Notes: generated by a model not told the origin, from the letters alone. 64,000 bases of DNA from Sclerotinia nivalis (GCA_029531795.1 JAPEIS010000008.1:496001-560000); one strand, 5' to 3'; counted from the stretch's first letter, positions 11,160-24,782 are shown. A program made the numbers and translations.

Positions 11160-12481
11160 GGCTGGTATCGATAAACAGGTGAACGGTGGGAATCGGTATT
11201 CTTCGAATAGCAGGTTTGATTAGTAATCAGTTTGGTCTTCAGGTAATCGATGATCGATTTTATTTTTTTGATGAATTCCTTAGTGTTCAGGACTCTAGGG
11301 CGATCGGAGAGTGCGGCGGGTTCGAAATTTATTCGAAGATGGAAATTGTAATTGGCAAAGAACGGCGATAGGCGGGAGCTTTCGGATTAGGTAGAGTTAA
11401 TTGAGAATTCGGCGATCAGTAGTTATTCGGATCAGTCGTTCTGTAGATAGGATATATATAAGCGAAGGTATTGTTTGAGTATTGTGTTTGCTTTTTCTGT
11501 TTGTTTATCGGTTTCAGGATGATAAGTTGTTGATAGTTTTGAAATAGTATTTAGTCGTTTATAGATATGCTTTTAGAAGTTAGAGATAAATTGAGTTTCA
11601 TGATTGGATATAATGGTTTGCAGTAGGCTGTGGAGCTTCTATATATGCTTCAGGAATAGACAGGAGATTTCTTCGGAGTTATAGGTTTTTCGATAAGGTA
11701 GGAAATGTTTCATTTTGGTTAATCGATTGATTACAACAAATATTGTATCGTATCCAGAGCTTTTCGGAAGATGGGTAATGAAATCGATTGAGATATCTCT
11801 TCAGGCTTGTTGTGAGATCGGGAGAGGGTGTAAGATTCCTTTTTGTTCTTTATGATTCGGGGTAGCTCGATGGTAATTATGACAATTGTATATCCAATGG
11901 GAGATGTAGTTGTAATATCCAGATCAATAGTAGTTTCGGGAAAGCAGTTCGAAGGTATGGGTATAGTGCGGGTATTCGACAATAGGGGAATTGTGGATTA
12001 TTCGAAGGAGTTTTGCTTTTAGAGGATCATAATTAGGAATATAAAGCTTTTTACGATAATATAATAGATCATTATTCATAATACATTCGGATAATGTGAT
12101 ATACGGGTGTTTAACAGTATTCTTTTTTAAAATCTTTAAGATCGATAGCGGAAGCGGGTCGGACAGATAAGTTTCAACGAGCAGGGGTTTTAGTTCTTTA
12201 GGGGGTTCCAATTGTATAGATTCAAGCAATTGGATAGGGATTGGGTTATCAGGTATCGCAGGTGGTTCAGGTTCACAAGTAGGTAATCCAGATTCGCGGA
12301 TAGATGGTTCGGGATTGCGGATAGATGACAGAGTATCGGTACGAGTTTGGTTATGGGTTGTAATTGCAAAACGGATTTTCTTTTTTGATTTAACAATAGG
12401 AAACAGATTTGTATTTAGATTTTCGGTTTTCAGAATAGTTTGATTTTGATGAAGAAGATGTTCATCCTTTTCTTTAGACAA
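11160..12481 (-). pseudogene. Gypsy A integrase, broken
   Basis: The 185-residue frame 12481-11924 covers the linker and zinc-binding head: its end LLRIIHNSPIVEYPHYTHTF and LLSRNYY corresponds to the H...GH-type segment of Gypsy integrases, with the second His region altered. Just downstream, in another frame, a [19 protein letters not shown] segment followed by [16 protein letters not shown] is the start of the catalytic core containing the first catalytic Asp. The core continues to about 11160 with many stops. Frame changes and stops mean no full enzyme can be made. The equivalent region of copy B is at about 21050-22103. Confidence 0.8.
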
Positions 12482-12529
12482 ATCCTCTGATCTTCTGATC
12501 AGAGTATCGGGTTTCGCTTTTTGCTTTCC

Positions 12530-13700
12530 GGGACGGTATGTAATCTTGAAATTGAAACAGGATAGAAATTCAGATTAGTAGGTTTGATAACAGTTCAATA
12601 GCTTTGTTATTGTAAAGTACTCCAGATTCTTATAATTTGTAATAATCTTGATCGGGGAAGAGACATCTTCTAATTCGGATCGCCACTCTTCGAAACAGTA
12701 AATAATTGTTAGTAATTCTTTATCATAAATTTTGTAATTACATTCTACAATCGAATACTTCTTTAAGAAATATACAATAGATTTCAGAATCCCATTGTCA
12801 TCGTATTGGAAAAGAACTTCAATAGATATATAATCCGATGCATTTATCTCTAGGATTACATCCTTTTTTTAATCAAAAGAAGCTAACATAAGTACTACTG
12901 TAAATACGGTTTTCAGATTCGAAAACGATTTCTCACAATCAGAATCCCATTAGAAAGTTATATCCTTCTTGATCAGATTTATCATCGAACGAATGATCGA
13001 AGAGAAATCGCGAATAAAGCATCGATAGAAATTACTAAACCCTATAAACATTTGTATATCCATCAAATTCTTCAGCGTTTTCTAATCAATTATCGTTTTA
13101 ATCTTGGCTAAATCCATTCGGATCCCCTCTCAACCTACAATTAGATCCAGGAATTTCGTTTCAGATTTCAGAAATTCGTATTTCGATAGATTGGCATACA
13201 ATCCGGCTTTCCGTAAAGCATCTAATACCTTTTATATATACTTTATATATTCAGAACGGATCTTGCTATAAATCAGAATATCATCCAAATAAACAATACA
13301 AAATATATCCAAGTATTTTCTTAAAGTATCATTGATAAATCGTTAGAACATTGCTAGGGCTCCGATCAGCCCGAACAATATGACCAAGATTTCGAATAGA
13401 TCGAATCGGGTACAGAATATAATTAGATATTCTTGTCCTTCCTTGATTCGGATATTATTGAAAGCCGAAATGATATCTATTTTTGTAAAATACTTCATCC
13501 CTTTCAGATTATTCAAGAACTCTTTGATTAAAAACAACAAATATCGATCTTTCACAAACAAATTATTCAATACACAATAGTTTATACAAAATCGAAGACC
13601 ACCACTGGATTTCTTAACAAATAAAACAAACAAAACAGAAACAAAGGAACTCGATCGGATAAATCCTTTTACTAGATTTTCCCTTAACTATTCTTACAAA
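12530..13700 (-). pseudogene. Gypsy A reverse transcriptase and RNase H, broken
   Basis: A 96-residue segment (13633-13343) holds RT motifs: [15 protein letters not shown] (finger region), [24 protein letters not shown] (motif A with its Asp) and FGLIGA. The active-site box YLDD is encoded at 13280-13291 followed by ILIYSK. RNase H homology follows to about 12530. Motifs A and C keep their Asp residues, but stops and frame breaks interrupt the chain. Confidence 0.85.
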
Positions 13701-14099
13701 GCTTTCAATTCGTTCTAAGACATTGAATACAAAACTTCAAATAGTAGTTTAGTTCTATCTTACAATCGGATATTATAATCGTATAGACAGTACAAAAATA
13801 GTTTGTCAACATTACATAGAAAAAATATATCGATTCACGAACAGAATTCAGTAGACAAGTCTTTGGGAGTAGGGTCTTCTTTTTCCTTCAGGATTTGGTT
13901 TATCAAATCGATACTAACTTGGAATATTTTGTAGCCTCGATAGATATACATCGAACAAGCTCGGATTGAAATGCTTGCTATATCTTTTTTCTTTAACGCT
14001 TTAGGACGAAACGGTAGATAAACAAGACAGGCTTTGATAGGAATATCGGATAGGGTTTGGATACTCGATGGTTGTGTAGATGTATTACAGGACTTCCGG

Positions 14100-14500
14100 C
14101 AGAATTTGCTATCGAAGCGAAAAGTATTGGATGCGAATCTGATATAAAGATCATACTTCTTTAGTTAAACCAATCTCAAGATAATCGGATAATGAGCTAG
14201 TTTAGTAATATAGATTTTCGATTTTTTCTTATAATGATTGTTGATTTGCAGATCGATTAGAATATAACGATCCATTCGGTTTTCGGACAGTATTTTTCTA
14301 TCGAATCCGATGATTTCGAACGGAACAGATAATTTGTATATTGGAAGCTTAATAGCTTCTATTCAATTTCGATCTGCGAAAGTATATCCTTTGCATTTGC
14401 TATTCATTATAGCATAAATGGAACAAGATCGATCAAGTGTCGATAGAACAATAACAAACAATATCATCAGATTTGTTCGATTGCTTGTTTCTTCAGCGAA
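14100..14500 (-). pseudogene. Gypsy A retropepsin-like protease, broken
   Basis: Minus-strand reading gives LMILFVIVLSTLDRSCSIYAIMNSK (two short runs) followed by KGYTFADRN and IEA. In the better open copy at 24353-23964 the same site reads YTIIDNRYKRYTFANRNWIEA, so the Asp-Ser/Thr-Gly active-site triad of retropepsins is expected here but has become Met-Asn-Ser-Lys. The position between zinc knuckle and RT fits protease. Confidence 0.6.
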
Positions 14501-14565
14501 AGATAAACCTTAAATTGCAACAACGAACAAATATAATATATACAGGGCTTTCATTTGATAACGAT

Positions 14566-15615
14566 TTATATCAGACGGGCTTCGTTTCCCGAATTCGGGG
14601 AGTCGGAAAGGGACAGACTGTACAGTGATATAGTATACAGTTGAATCTGGACGGAAGATGGAACAAGGGATAGTGGGGTAGGATTGGTAAGGTTAGCTTT
14701 AGTTTGTATAGAACGATTATCTGAGAATAGGCAATCTTTTATATAATGATCGATCGATCCATAACGGAAGCATTCTTTTTGTTTGTATCTATTAGTACAT
14801 CTTTGGGAACTGAGATTCATTGGGTTTCCAGTAGGTATAGTTGTAATAGAAGCAATAGGTCGGGTAATAGCATTTGGGGATGGAATAGGGGTACAGTTAG
14901 CAGAATTCAGGTTTTGAATTGTAGTATAGGGCGATGGAACGATTGGGTTGCGACTGGAATTGGTTGGTTCTATCAAATACAGATAGCGATTTTTCAATGT
15001 CTATACGAAAGCGGCGAATGCATTGGTGTTATTTGTAAGTAATTCAACAATAACAATCTGGTTCTTCAATTCGCTCGATAGAGCTTGTTCTAATAGGATA
15101 ATCAAGATACTATTGTTATCGATCATTTCGGCTTTCAATATTAATCTTTGAAACTCAATATAGAAGATATAAAACGATTGATTCCTCTATTTTAGATTGA
15201 TCAAGAGTTTCCGGATTTCGATCCGTTTGTTCTGGTTTTTATAAACTCTTTCCAGTATTTGTAACAGATCTTTATAATCAACAAATTTAACAAATTGTCC
15301 TTTGATATTATATAATCGAATTTGTATAACAGCAAATCCAGTTAATCTTCCAATTACATAAGTCAAGCAAGAATGTAAAGAAGTAAAACGATCAGAATTG
15401 GTATACATTTTATTCTGTATTTGATTGACAAATCGATCAAGATCGATTTTCGTTTTATCAAATAGTGCGGAGTCAAATATCTTCTCATTCAATTGAGATT
15501 TCGATAGAATAGAAGCAGCGGCCGGAATTGTAACAGACATCAAAAACGAAAAATCGATTGAAACAAATAGAACGACGGGGATGGGATGAAGTTGAATTAG
15601 ATGGATAATCAACCT
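14566..15615 (-). pseudogene. Gypsy A Gag with zinc knuckle, broken
   Basis: The N-terminal frame (15612-15187, 141 residues) has the fungal Gypsy Gag core: KIDLDRFVNQIQNKMYTNSD, YVIGRLTGFAVIQI, DYKDLLQILERVY and RKLLINL. After a frame gap a second frame (14997-14566) ends in a CCHC zinc knuckle, CFRYGSIDHYIKDC, in which the second Cys has become Tyr, a G-to-A change. Gag forms the particle and binds element RNA. Loss of the Cys and intervening stops make it non-functional. Confidence 0.82.
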
Positions 15616-15878
15616 ATTGTTCTTCTTCTTCCATTGTATAAATACGGTTTTTTCAACTTGTAGATCGAGAGTAAACTTTTGAATTGCAGATTGCAGATCG
15701 GTTACTTTTGCTTTTACTCTTATACTATAATCGTAAAGAGAGGTAAGATAATGATATCAGATCGCAATATCGCTGATTACAATAATAGCGAATTCTTCAG
15801 GGGAGCCGGGCTGGTTAGACGGGTGTAGACAGGATGATATTATAGAAGTATCGATATAGATAGATAGAAGCTATATAA

Positions 15879-16091
15879 TATCACAAAGGCAACAAACAGG
15901 ATAACAGGAATCACTTTTATTAATAAGATGTAGCTCGAAGAGTTACGTTTCTATAAAAGAAACGGTTCCTTAAATACATTTATGTGTAACGCTAGCCCCG
16001 ACCGGGGCTAGCCTACACTTATCCGAGGTCCGACTCCTATGGGTCGGAACCCGAGCGGTCTCCGTATACCATATACGGGGACCCCGTGACA
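15879..16091 (-). repeat. Gypsy A 5' LTR (213 bp)
   Basis: Direct repeat of 10469-10681 and better preserved. On minus it begins TGTCACGGGGTCC, with palindromes GGGGTCCCC and GCTAGCCCC...GGGGCTAGC (15991-16012). It abuts the CAGAG duplication at 16092-16096. Confidence 0.92.
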
Positions 16092-16096
16092 CAGAG

Positions 16097-19000
16097 TTCA
16101 TTGCTATATAGAATAGAAAACTAAAGGAATTGGAATTATATTTAAAAATTATACAGAATGTTATTGAAGATATTGATCTACTTGATTTCGTTTGATATTT
16201 TATATTTATTATTATCCAATATATTCACCTTCTAGCTTTCTATACTAGAACAAATAGGATTGCAAGCGAATTTTCTGGAATATTATTTTGTAAAAATACT
16301 ATTTCAGATATCAAGAAAGTTATATAAACTGTTGTTCTTTCGAAGTTCAAAAAACCTTATAATGAATCTTAGATTGCTTTTAATTAGAAAGAAATAATAG
16401 ATAATGATTATTTATAAATAGAATATCTTAATTGTGATTAGTGGATATATTGATGGGATGATATCAATAAAAAACTATTAAACGTTTTATAATTGATAGA
16501 AAGGAATATATTATAATAAATTTATTATAGAGATTTTTTTTCTAATGTAATATCAAATGACTAATAGGATTCGAAACTTTTTATAATATTCTAAAAGTGT
16601 ATTTAAATTTATAAAATAAAAGTTTAAGGGTTGTTATTCATTAATTATATTTGTTTTATATACTTATATAGTAATCGTTGGAATGTATTTGTATGATCAA
16701 TATTGAAATACATACAATAATTATAATCCCTTGATAACTAAAAGCGTTTTCTTTATTTCCTTTACATCTTTGTATATATTCCTTTGTATATGCTATAATC
16801 TACTCTTTTATATATTACAGTTTCGATTCTCTTATCTGAATATATCAAATACATTTTCTTTATCCTTTCAATACTTAATGTAATGATAGTGAGAGTTTTG
16901 CTTCAAGTAGTATAATTTTACTTGATTTCCAAGTTTATTAGTAGAAGAAGTGCTTTATTCTGTTTTCTTATATAATATCTTATACCTTTAGTATTTTAAA
17001 TTTGAAGATTCCTAATTGATAATTTAATATATAATTTCGTTTGAAGATATACTTCTTTCCCTTTCATTTTCTTAGTGCCTTAATCTATTTAGTATATTCT
17101 GTTCTTTTCAAAAAGGATTACAAAGTTCAAGTTAGAATTAAAACTTTAATACAAAAAGATGTATAAACAATTTAGAGTAATAGTAAGTAAACTATACTGA
17201 AGCAATTTTCATTTCTTAATTCAAATTATTTTATTTGCCTCTTTTATTGTGAAGCAATCACTTCAATTCATTGATTATAGATTTCAAGAAATATCTCGAG
17301 CCAGACTAGTATATAGTTCAGGGGGCTATCGAGATATCTGCACTTGAGTAGAAAAATCAGATTCGGATTAATCAAGTAGTTTTCTTTATTATCTATTAAG
17401 TATATATTTCAGGTTCAGTATTAGTATTATAATTCTATCGAGGAGGATTTTATCAAAAATACTTTTGTATTATAATACAGATAAAAGATCTATAAAGATG
17501 CCGAATTTTATTAGAGATGTAAATACTATAATAGAAGATCGTTGTAAGAATTAATAAGGTTTAGATTATTAGTTATTGTTACAATATTTAGAGATATAAT
17601 CAATTTGGTCAATTTGATCAATTAATATTAAATTGAACCCAATTTTAATCAATTTATTTTGAAAAAGAATTTCATTTGGAAATTAAAGAGATATAGCTTT
17701 TTCTATTCCTTCTTCTTTCTATTTTATTATAAATAAGGTTTTACAATAGATTGAATAAAATTAAAATGATTTAAAATTACTATTTATATAGGCTTTTCAG
17801 CAAGGGAGGATGTCAGGAATTATACTGAATAACTATATTGAATAAACAAATTGTATATAAATATATATAATTATTTTTGATCTTTCCGATATAATATTTT
17901 TCTAATTGAATTGATAAGATTCCATTGTGTTTATATTGTTGCTCTAATCTTGGTAGATTATATATATAATTATCAGTTTTGATTCTAAGCAACAATTTAT
18001 AACTTGAAATATCAACTTTATTCGAATTAAATAAAAAGCTTATAATAACTTTAAAATATATTATAGATTTCATTCAAAGATTCCAAATACAGAAAACTTG
18101 AAGCTTTCTTATTGGTCTTATATATTATCATTTAAAGAGTCTAATTTAAAATTAATGAATAAAACTAATGAACAAAATTATTATTAATGGATAAAACCAA
18201 TAGATAAAATGAGCAGATATATAAGTTTATGAAAATTTATGAATAAAAAATCATAGTTTATTCAAAATAATAAAGTTATTATTTATTATTTTTCTTCACT
18301 AAAATTTATTCTTAGATAAAATTTTCCCCAATCCTTGGTTTCTGATATATAAATTTCAATACCCCATTTTTTCTTTTCCTTAAGTTATTATTAATTATTA
18401 TCTTCATCATTTGTAGTAACTTTGCAAGTTAATATATCAACTACCTTTCCAAACAAAAGCTTTAAAAGGAAACCCTTTTTTTGATATCCTTTATACAAAA
18501 AGAAAATAGCTCTAACAGTATCCCTTCATACACCTATACGTTTGCATTGCTCAATTGTTTGAATAATATCATTATAAATCTAAGGTACACTAAAAAGAAT
18601 AAACCTATTTGCTACCTGTATATTGTGGTCAATCCCTACCAAATTAATATAAGAAATGAATATATTCGCGTTTTATATAGTTTACTGTTCTATTGCTAAT
18701 GATTTAAGGTTTTCTAAAGGCACCTCAAAATTAAAGGCTGCAATAAGTTCACTTCGGATGCTGGAATCCTGATTATTCCAAACGATAAAGTATTTAGATC
18801 CTGAACAGAAAATACACAAATATTAGGCTATATTAGTTTCAACTTTTTGGAATCAAGTTTAAAGAAAATATATAAGGCAAATAAAAACAATAGAAAATGG
18901 ATTGGTATATGTAATAAAAAGCTTTTCTGACTTTGCTTCGTTTAATTATTTTATCATTTCAACAATAGTTAGCCTACATACTTCTTTTCTTTCGTTCGAA

Positions 19001-20359
19001 GATATCTTTTTGTATAGCTTTGGGATAATAATATCGTTATTTTCGGAATCCTCTAAATCCGATGAATTATTTTCGTTCGATATATAGAAGGATTGGTATA
19101 GCTCAGTAAGGATTTTTTAACGGAGTTGTTTTCTTGACAAGGAGGTTAATCTTACTATTTGTAAACAACTCTTCAAGATATGAATCAAATTATAGCACAT
19201 TGATTTCCTTTCAAGATATCATCGTTCAAATATTAGATTTGTTCAAGAAATCAATATTGATTTTAGGGGTTTTTCTAGTAGCTTTAGTTTATACAAATAT
19301 AGAACCGAATGTAGGGAAATTGGTGTATAATCTATATATTCTAAAGTTAAAATTTATCTAAACTGAAAATAGAATATTCAGAACTTTATCAATCCCAATT
19401 TTAATCTTTTGTATTTCTTTCTCTGTTTTCTTTGCAAATATTCTAATCTCTTTAATATACTTCTCTTTTAAGGAAATAAATTTTCGTTTTTTAATAAACT
19501 TAAATAATTAAACAATTTCTCTTTCCATTTATAAAATATTTGTAGTTCTTTTAATTATTAATTTTCGAAATAAGTCAATTTACTTTTCGCTATATTCTTT
19601 CAACAATTATAATACCTCTAAAGATACTTCGATTTTATATATACACATCAAAAACTTAATAGTTTTTTTTATAATAATTTCTTAACTTTTGAAGAAAGTT
19701 TTTGTTTTAAAAGTGATTTCTTTATATTTCTAAATGAATATAATTAAATCCTTTGATTGGATTCTTTTGTAATATTATTTGAAACTTTTTTATCAATATC
19801 ATTTTTACCTTTAAAGCCTTTTTCATTTGATAATATCTCAGGATCTGTTATAACAAATATAACAATATCAAGATTAATAGATTCCAAAGTAATTGAAGTT
19901 CCAAAAAATCCAAAAAAGTAGAGTATATAATTAAAAGTATTCTTTTTAGATTGAATTAATTCATTTCGATAATATTGGATATCGTTCATTTCATCTTTGA
20001 AGAATCGAACAATATTAGTTTCAATACACTATATTTTATAAAATTCGTTCTATATCATTAATCCTCAATTTAATCCATCGATTATTTCTCTATTGAATTT
20101 ATTCAATACAAATATACCAAAGTATCTAATAAATTCCTTTGGCAAATACTTATTTGAATCTATTGAACTTATAATTACAATCAAAATAATAAATCGAAAA
20201 CAAATCTCATCTTTACAATCTATATATTTGCAAATATTAATCAAACCGCCCATTTTAGCAAGGATACTCTTATCTAGATTGTAACTATATTCAACGAAAA
20301 CTACAATGTATCATTCTTTCTCTCTTTTTTCGAATAAAATATATTTCTTCAATTGAATC
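16097..20359. other. AT-rich region between Gypsy A and Gypsy B, no recognised gene
   Basis: Very AT-rich. The most protein-like frames are on minus: 19989-19744 (DIQYYRNELIQSKKNTFNY, then IVIFVITDPEILSNEKGFKG) and 20253-20065 (CKDEICFRFI, DSNKYLPKEFIRYFG). Their excess of Asn and Lys suggests RIP of a former coding element, but I see no polymerase, integrase, protease or transposase motif. Minus 18073-17813 and plus 18481-19361 frames are not recognised. No tRNA found. Confidence 0.4.
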
Positions 20360-20572
20360 TATCACGGAGGCAGCAGGCAGAATAACAGGAATCACTTTTA
20401 TTAATAAGATATAGCTCGAAGAGCTACATTTCTATAGAAGGAATAGTTCTTTAAATATATTTATGTGTAGTGTTAGCCCTGATTGGGGCTAATTTATATT
20501 TATTCGAGGTCTGACTTTTATAGGTCGGAATCTGAGCGGTCTTTGTATATTATATACGGGGACTCTGTAATA
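20360..20572 (-). repeat. Gypsy B 3' LTR (213 bp)
   Basis: Aligns over its full 213 bp with the LTRs of A, with terminus GTAATA in place of GTGACA. Many C-to-T and G-to-A changes; the GCTAGCCCC palindrome is partly lost (GTTAGCCCTGATTGGGGCTAA). Confidence 0.9.
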
Positions 20573-21049
20573 GTATTCTTTTCTTTAGGATCGAGTTCTG
20601 TTGAAATGATTAGGGGGATTAGGTTTATTCGAATAACGATGATGGTAATTATGGATCAGTTTTTGAGTATTCTTCAAATATTTTGTAGGCTTTTCGGTAG
20701 ATGTATTATAGTTTACTTATTGGATAGTATATTTCAGATGAGGGTTATTACAGTTTCAATATTTCTATTGAGAATCCAGGATTTCTTTTATATCGAATTA
20801 TTCAATATCTTCAATTTCGATAGAAGGAAAAAGTGAATTATATTGATCAAAAATAAAATCATTATTGATAGAATATAATAAATTAATATAAAAAATCAGG
20901 TAATTCTTTATAAAAATAGAAAGTTTTAATTCATAAGTATACAAATTTATAATCTTTAGAATTCGAAAGGGATTTAAGTTCTTCTAATCTAGTTTTTTTT
21001 GAGAATGAAGAGTTCGGATATTTTTAGTATTAAGTTAGATTAGATCTTT

Positions 21050-22103
21050 AGGTTAGTATTGATAGGCAAATAAATGATGGGAATTGGTATTCTTCGAATA
21101 ATGGGTTTGATTAGTGATCAATTCGGTTTTTAAGTAATCGATAATCGATTTTATCTTTTTAACGAATTCCTTAGTATTTAAGATTCTAAAACGATCGGAA
21201 AATATAATAGATTTGAAATCCATTTAAAGATGGAAATTATAATTAATAAAAAACGATAACAAATAGGAGCTTTCGGATTAGGTAAAGTTAATTGAGAATT
21301 CGATGATCGGTAGTTATTCGGATTAGTTGTTCTGTAGATAGAATATATATAAATGAAGGTATTATTCGAATATTATATTCGTTTTTTTTTTTTTATTTAT
21401 TGATTTTAGAATAATAAATTGTTGATAGTTTCGAAATAGTATTTAATCATTTATAGATATATTTTCAAAAATCAGAAATAAATTGAACTTTATAATTAAA
21501 TATAATAATCTATAGTAGATTGTAGAGTTTCTATATATATTTCAGAAATAGATAGAAGACTTTTTCAGAATTATAGATTTCTTGATAGGATAGAAAATAC
21601 TTTATTTTGATTAATCGATCAATTATAATAAATATTATATTATATCTAAAGCTTTTCGAAAGATAAATAATAATATCGATTAAGATATCTTTCTAGATTT
21701 GTTATAGGATTGGAAGAAGGTATAAGATTCCTTTTTGTTTTTTATAATTCGGAATGATTCAATGGCAATTATAACAATTGTATATCTAATGGAAGATATA
21801 ATCGTAATATCCAAACTAATAATAGTTTTGGGAAAGTAGTTTGAAAGTATAAATACAATATGGGTATCTAGCAATAGAGGAATCGTGAATCATTTGAAAA
21901 AGTTTTATTTTCAAAGGATTGTAATTAGAGATATAGAATTTCTTATAATAATATAATAGATTATTATTTATAATATATTTAGATAATGTAATATATAAAT
22001 ATCTAATAATATTCTTTTCTAAAGTCTTTAGAATCGATAATGAAAGCAAATCGAATAGATAAATTTCAGTGAATAAGGGTTTCAGTTTTTTAAGGGGTTC
22101 CAA
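21050..22103 (-). pseudogene. Gypsy B integrase, broken
   Basis: Colinear with the integrase of A. The open piece 22103-21816 carries the linker and zinc-binding head ending HDSSIARYPYCIYTFKLLSQ, where the first His is kept. The catalytic-core region downstream is full of stops. Confidence 0.75.
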
Positions 22104-22449
22104 TTGTATAGATTCAGATTATTGGATAGAGATTGGGTTATCGGGTATCGTAAGTAGTTCAGATTCACAAATAAATAATCCGGGTTTCCGAATAGATGGT
22201 TAGGGATTGCAAATAAACAATAAAATATCGATACAAATCTAATTATAGATTGTAATTACGAAACGGATTTTTTTTTTGGATTAATAATAGAAAACAGATC
22301 TATATCTAGATTTTCAGTTTTCAGAATAATTTGATTTTAATAAAGAAAGTATTCATTTCTTTCTTTAAACAAATCTTTTGATTTTTTGATCAAAGTATCA
22401 AATTTCGCTTTTTGCTTTTTGGAATAATATATAATCTTGAAATTGAAAT

Positions 22450-23600
22450 GGGATAGAAATTCAGATTAGTAAATTTGATAATAGTTCAATAGCTTTGTGA
22501 TTGTAAAGTACTCTAGATTTTTATAATTTATAATAATCTTGATCGAAGAAGAGGTATTTTTTAATTCGGGTTGTTATTCTTCGAAATAGTGAATAATTGT
22601 TAATAATTCTTTATTATAAATTTTGTAATTATATTCTGTAATCGAGTACTTCTTAAAGAAATATATAATAAATCTTAAAATCCCATTGTTATCGTATTGG
22701 GAAAGGATTTCAGCAGATATATAATCAGATGTATTCGTTTCTAGGATTATATCTTTTTTCTAATCGAAAGAGGCTAATACAAATGCTATTGTAAATACGG
22801 TTTTCAGATTCGAAAACGATTTTTCATAAACAGGATTTCATTGGAAGATTATATTCTTTTTGATCAGATTTATTATCGAGTGAATAATTAAGGAGAAATC
22901 GTGAATAAAACGTTAATAGAAATTGCTAAACCTTATAAATATTTGTATATCTATTAGGTTCTTTGGTGTTTTCCAATCAATTATTGTTTTAATCTTGATT
23001 GGATTTATTCGGATCCTTTTTCGATTTACAATTAGACTTAGGAATTTCGTTTCAGATTTCAGGAATTCGTATTTCGATAGATTGGTATACAATCCGGTTT
23101 TCTGTAAAGTATTTAGTATCTTTTGTATATACTTTATATATTCAGAATAGATCTTATTGTAGATCAAAATATCATCTAGATAAGTAATATAGAATATATC
23201 CAAATATTCTCTTAGAGTATTATTGATAAATCATTAAAACGTTGTTGGAGCTTTGATCAGTTTGAACGATATGATCAAGGTTTCGAATAAGCTGAATCAG
23301 ATATAGAATATAATCAAGTATTTTTGTTTTTATTTGATTCGGATATTATTGAAGGCCGAGATAATATCTATTTTTGTAAAATACTTTATCTTTTTTAGAT
23401 TATTCAAGAATTCTTTAGTTAAAGATAATAAATATCGATCTTTTATAGATAGATTATTCAATGTATAATAGTCTATATAGAATCGAAGATCATTATTGGG
23501 TTTCTTAATAAATAAAACAAACGAAATAGAAATAAAGGAATTCAATTGGATAAATCCTTTTGCTAGATTTTCCTTTAATTATTCTTACAAAGCTTTCAAT
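22450..23600 (-). pseudogene. Gypsy B reverse transcriptase and RNase H, broken
   Basis: Two open pieces: 23545-23330 with [28 protein letters not shown] and [18 protein letters not shown] (motif A), and 23203-22913 with [12 protein letters not shown] (YLDD at 23171-23182) and the thumb segment ending IIDWKTPKNLIDIQIFIRF. The order and the spacing match A; breaks separate the pieces. Confidence 0.82.
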
Positions 23601-23963
23601 TTATCCCAAGATATTGAATATAGAACTCCAAACAATAGCTTAATTCTATTTTGTAATCGAATATTATAATCGTATAAATAGTATAGAAATAATTTGTTAG
23701 TATTATATAAAGAAAATATATCGATCTATAAACGGAATTCAATAGACAAATCTTTAAGAACAAGATCTTTTTTTTTTTTTCAGGATTTAATTTATCAAAT
23801 CGATATTAGCTTGAAACATCTTATAGCTTTGATAGATATATATCGAACAAATTCGGATTGAAATATTTGTTATATCTTTTTTTTTTAGTATTTCAAAACA
23901 AAGCGATAGATAAACAAGATGGATTTTAATAGGGATATCGGATAGAGTTCGGATATTCGATAG

Positions 23964-24353
23964 TTATGCAAATGTATTATAGAACTTTCGGTAGAATTCG
24001 TTATCGAGACGAAAAATATTGGATACAAATCCGATATAGGGATCGTACTTTTTTAACCAGATTAGCTCTAGGATAATCAAATAATAAACTAATTCAATAA
24101 TATAGATTTTCGATCTTTTCTTATAGTAATCATTGATTTGTAGATCAATTAAGATGTAATAATCCATTCGATTTTTAAACAGTATTTTTCTATCGAATTC
24201 AATGATTTCGAATAGAATAGGTAATTTGTATATTAGAAACTTAGTAGCTTCAATCCAATTTCGATTTGCGAAAGTATATCTTTTGTATCTGTTATCTATT
24301 ATAGTGTAAATGGGATAGGATCGATTAAATATCGATAGGATAGTAATAGACAA
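23964..24353 (-). pseudogene. Gypsy B protease region, open but with a mutated active site
   Basis: A 129-residue open frame contains PIYTIIDNRYKRYTFANRNW, EIIEFDRKILFKNRMDYYIL and DLQINDYYKK. In retropepsins the motif is hydrophobic-Asp-Ser/Thr-Gly; here Asp-Asn-Arg, so the Gly and Ser/Thr are gone. It is the clearest view of the family protease and helps read the broken copy in A. Confidence 0.65.
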
Positions 24354-24782
24354 TATTATCAGATTTGCTCAATTATTTGTTTCTTCAACGAAAAATAAAC
24401 TTCGAGTTATAACAACGAATAGATATAGTATATATAGAGTTTTCGTCTAATAACGATTTATATCAAATAGATTTCGTTTCCTAAACTCAAAGAACCGGGA
24501 GGGGACAAACTGTATAATAATATAATATATAATTAAATCTGAATAAAGAATAGAACAAGGGATGGTAAAACAAGATTGATAAAGCTAACTCTAATTTATA
24601 CAAAACGATTATCTAGGAATAAACAATTTTTTATATAATAATCGATAAATCTACAACAGAAATATTCTTTTTGTTCGTATTTATTAATACGTTTTTGGGA
24701 ACTAAGATCTATCAAATCTTCAACAAATATAATTATAATAAAAACAATAGATCGGATAATAGCATTCGGGGATAAAACAGAG

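Larger units (their letters stand above)
10464..16096 (-). mobile_element. Gypsy A: complete-ended Ty3/Gypsy retrotransposon with target duplication
   Basis: Two 213-bp LTRs (10469-10681 and 15879-16091) are in direct orientation, and the 5-bp word CAGAG flanks both outer ends (10464-10468 and 16092-16096), so the insertion boundaries are exact. Between them, on minus and from right to left, are gag with a zinc knuckle, aspartic protease, reverse transcriptase, RNase H and integrase: the Ty3/Gypsy order. A purine-rich tract (AAGAAGAGA on minus, 10687-10695) lies just before the 3' LTR. No chromodomain was recognised near the 3' end. Scattered stops make it non-autonomous. Copy B (20360-32768) is the same family and more heavily mutated. 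Confidence 0.93.

Noticed and set aside
14746..15042. Plus-strand 98-residue frame
   Set aside because: Antisense shadow of the Gypsy A Gag zinc-knuckle region.
17281..17360. Possible pol III gene around CTCGAGCCAGACTAG
   Set aside because: No A-box/B-box pair or cloverleaf could be drawn.
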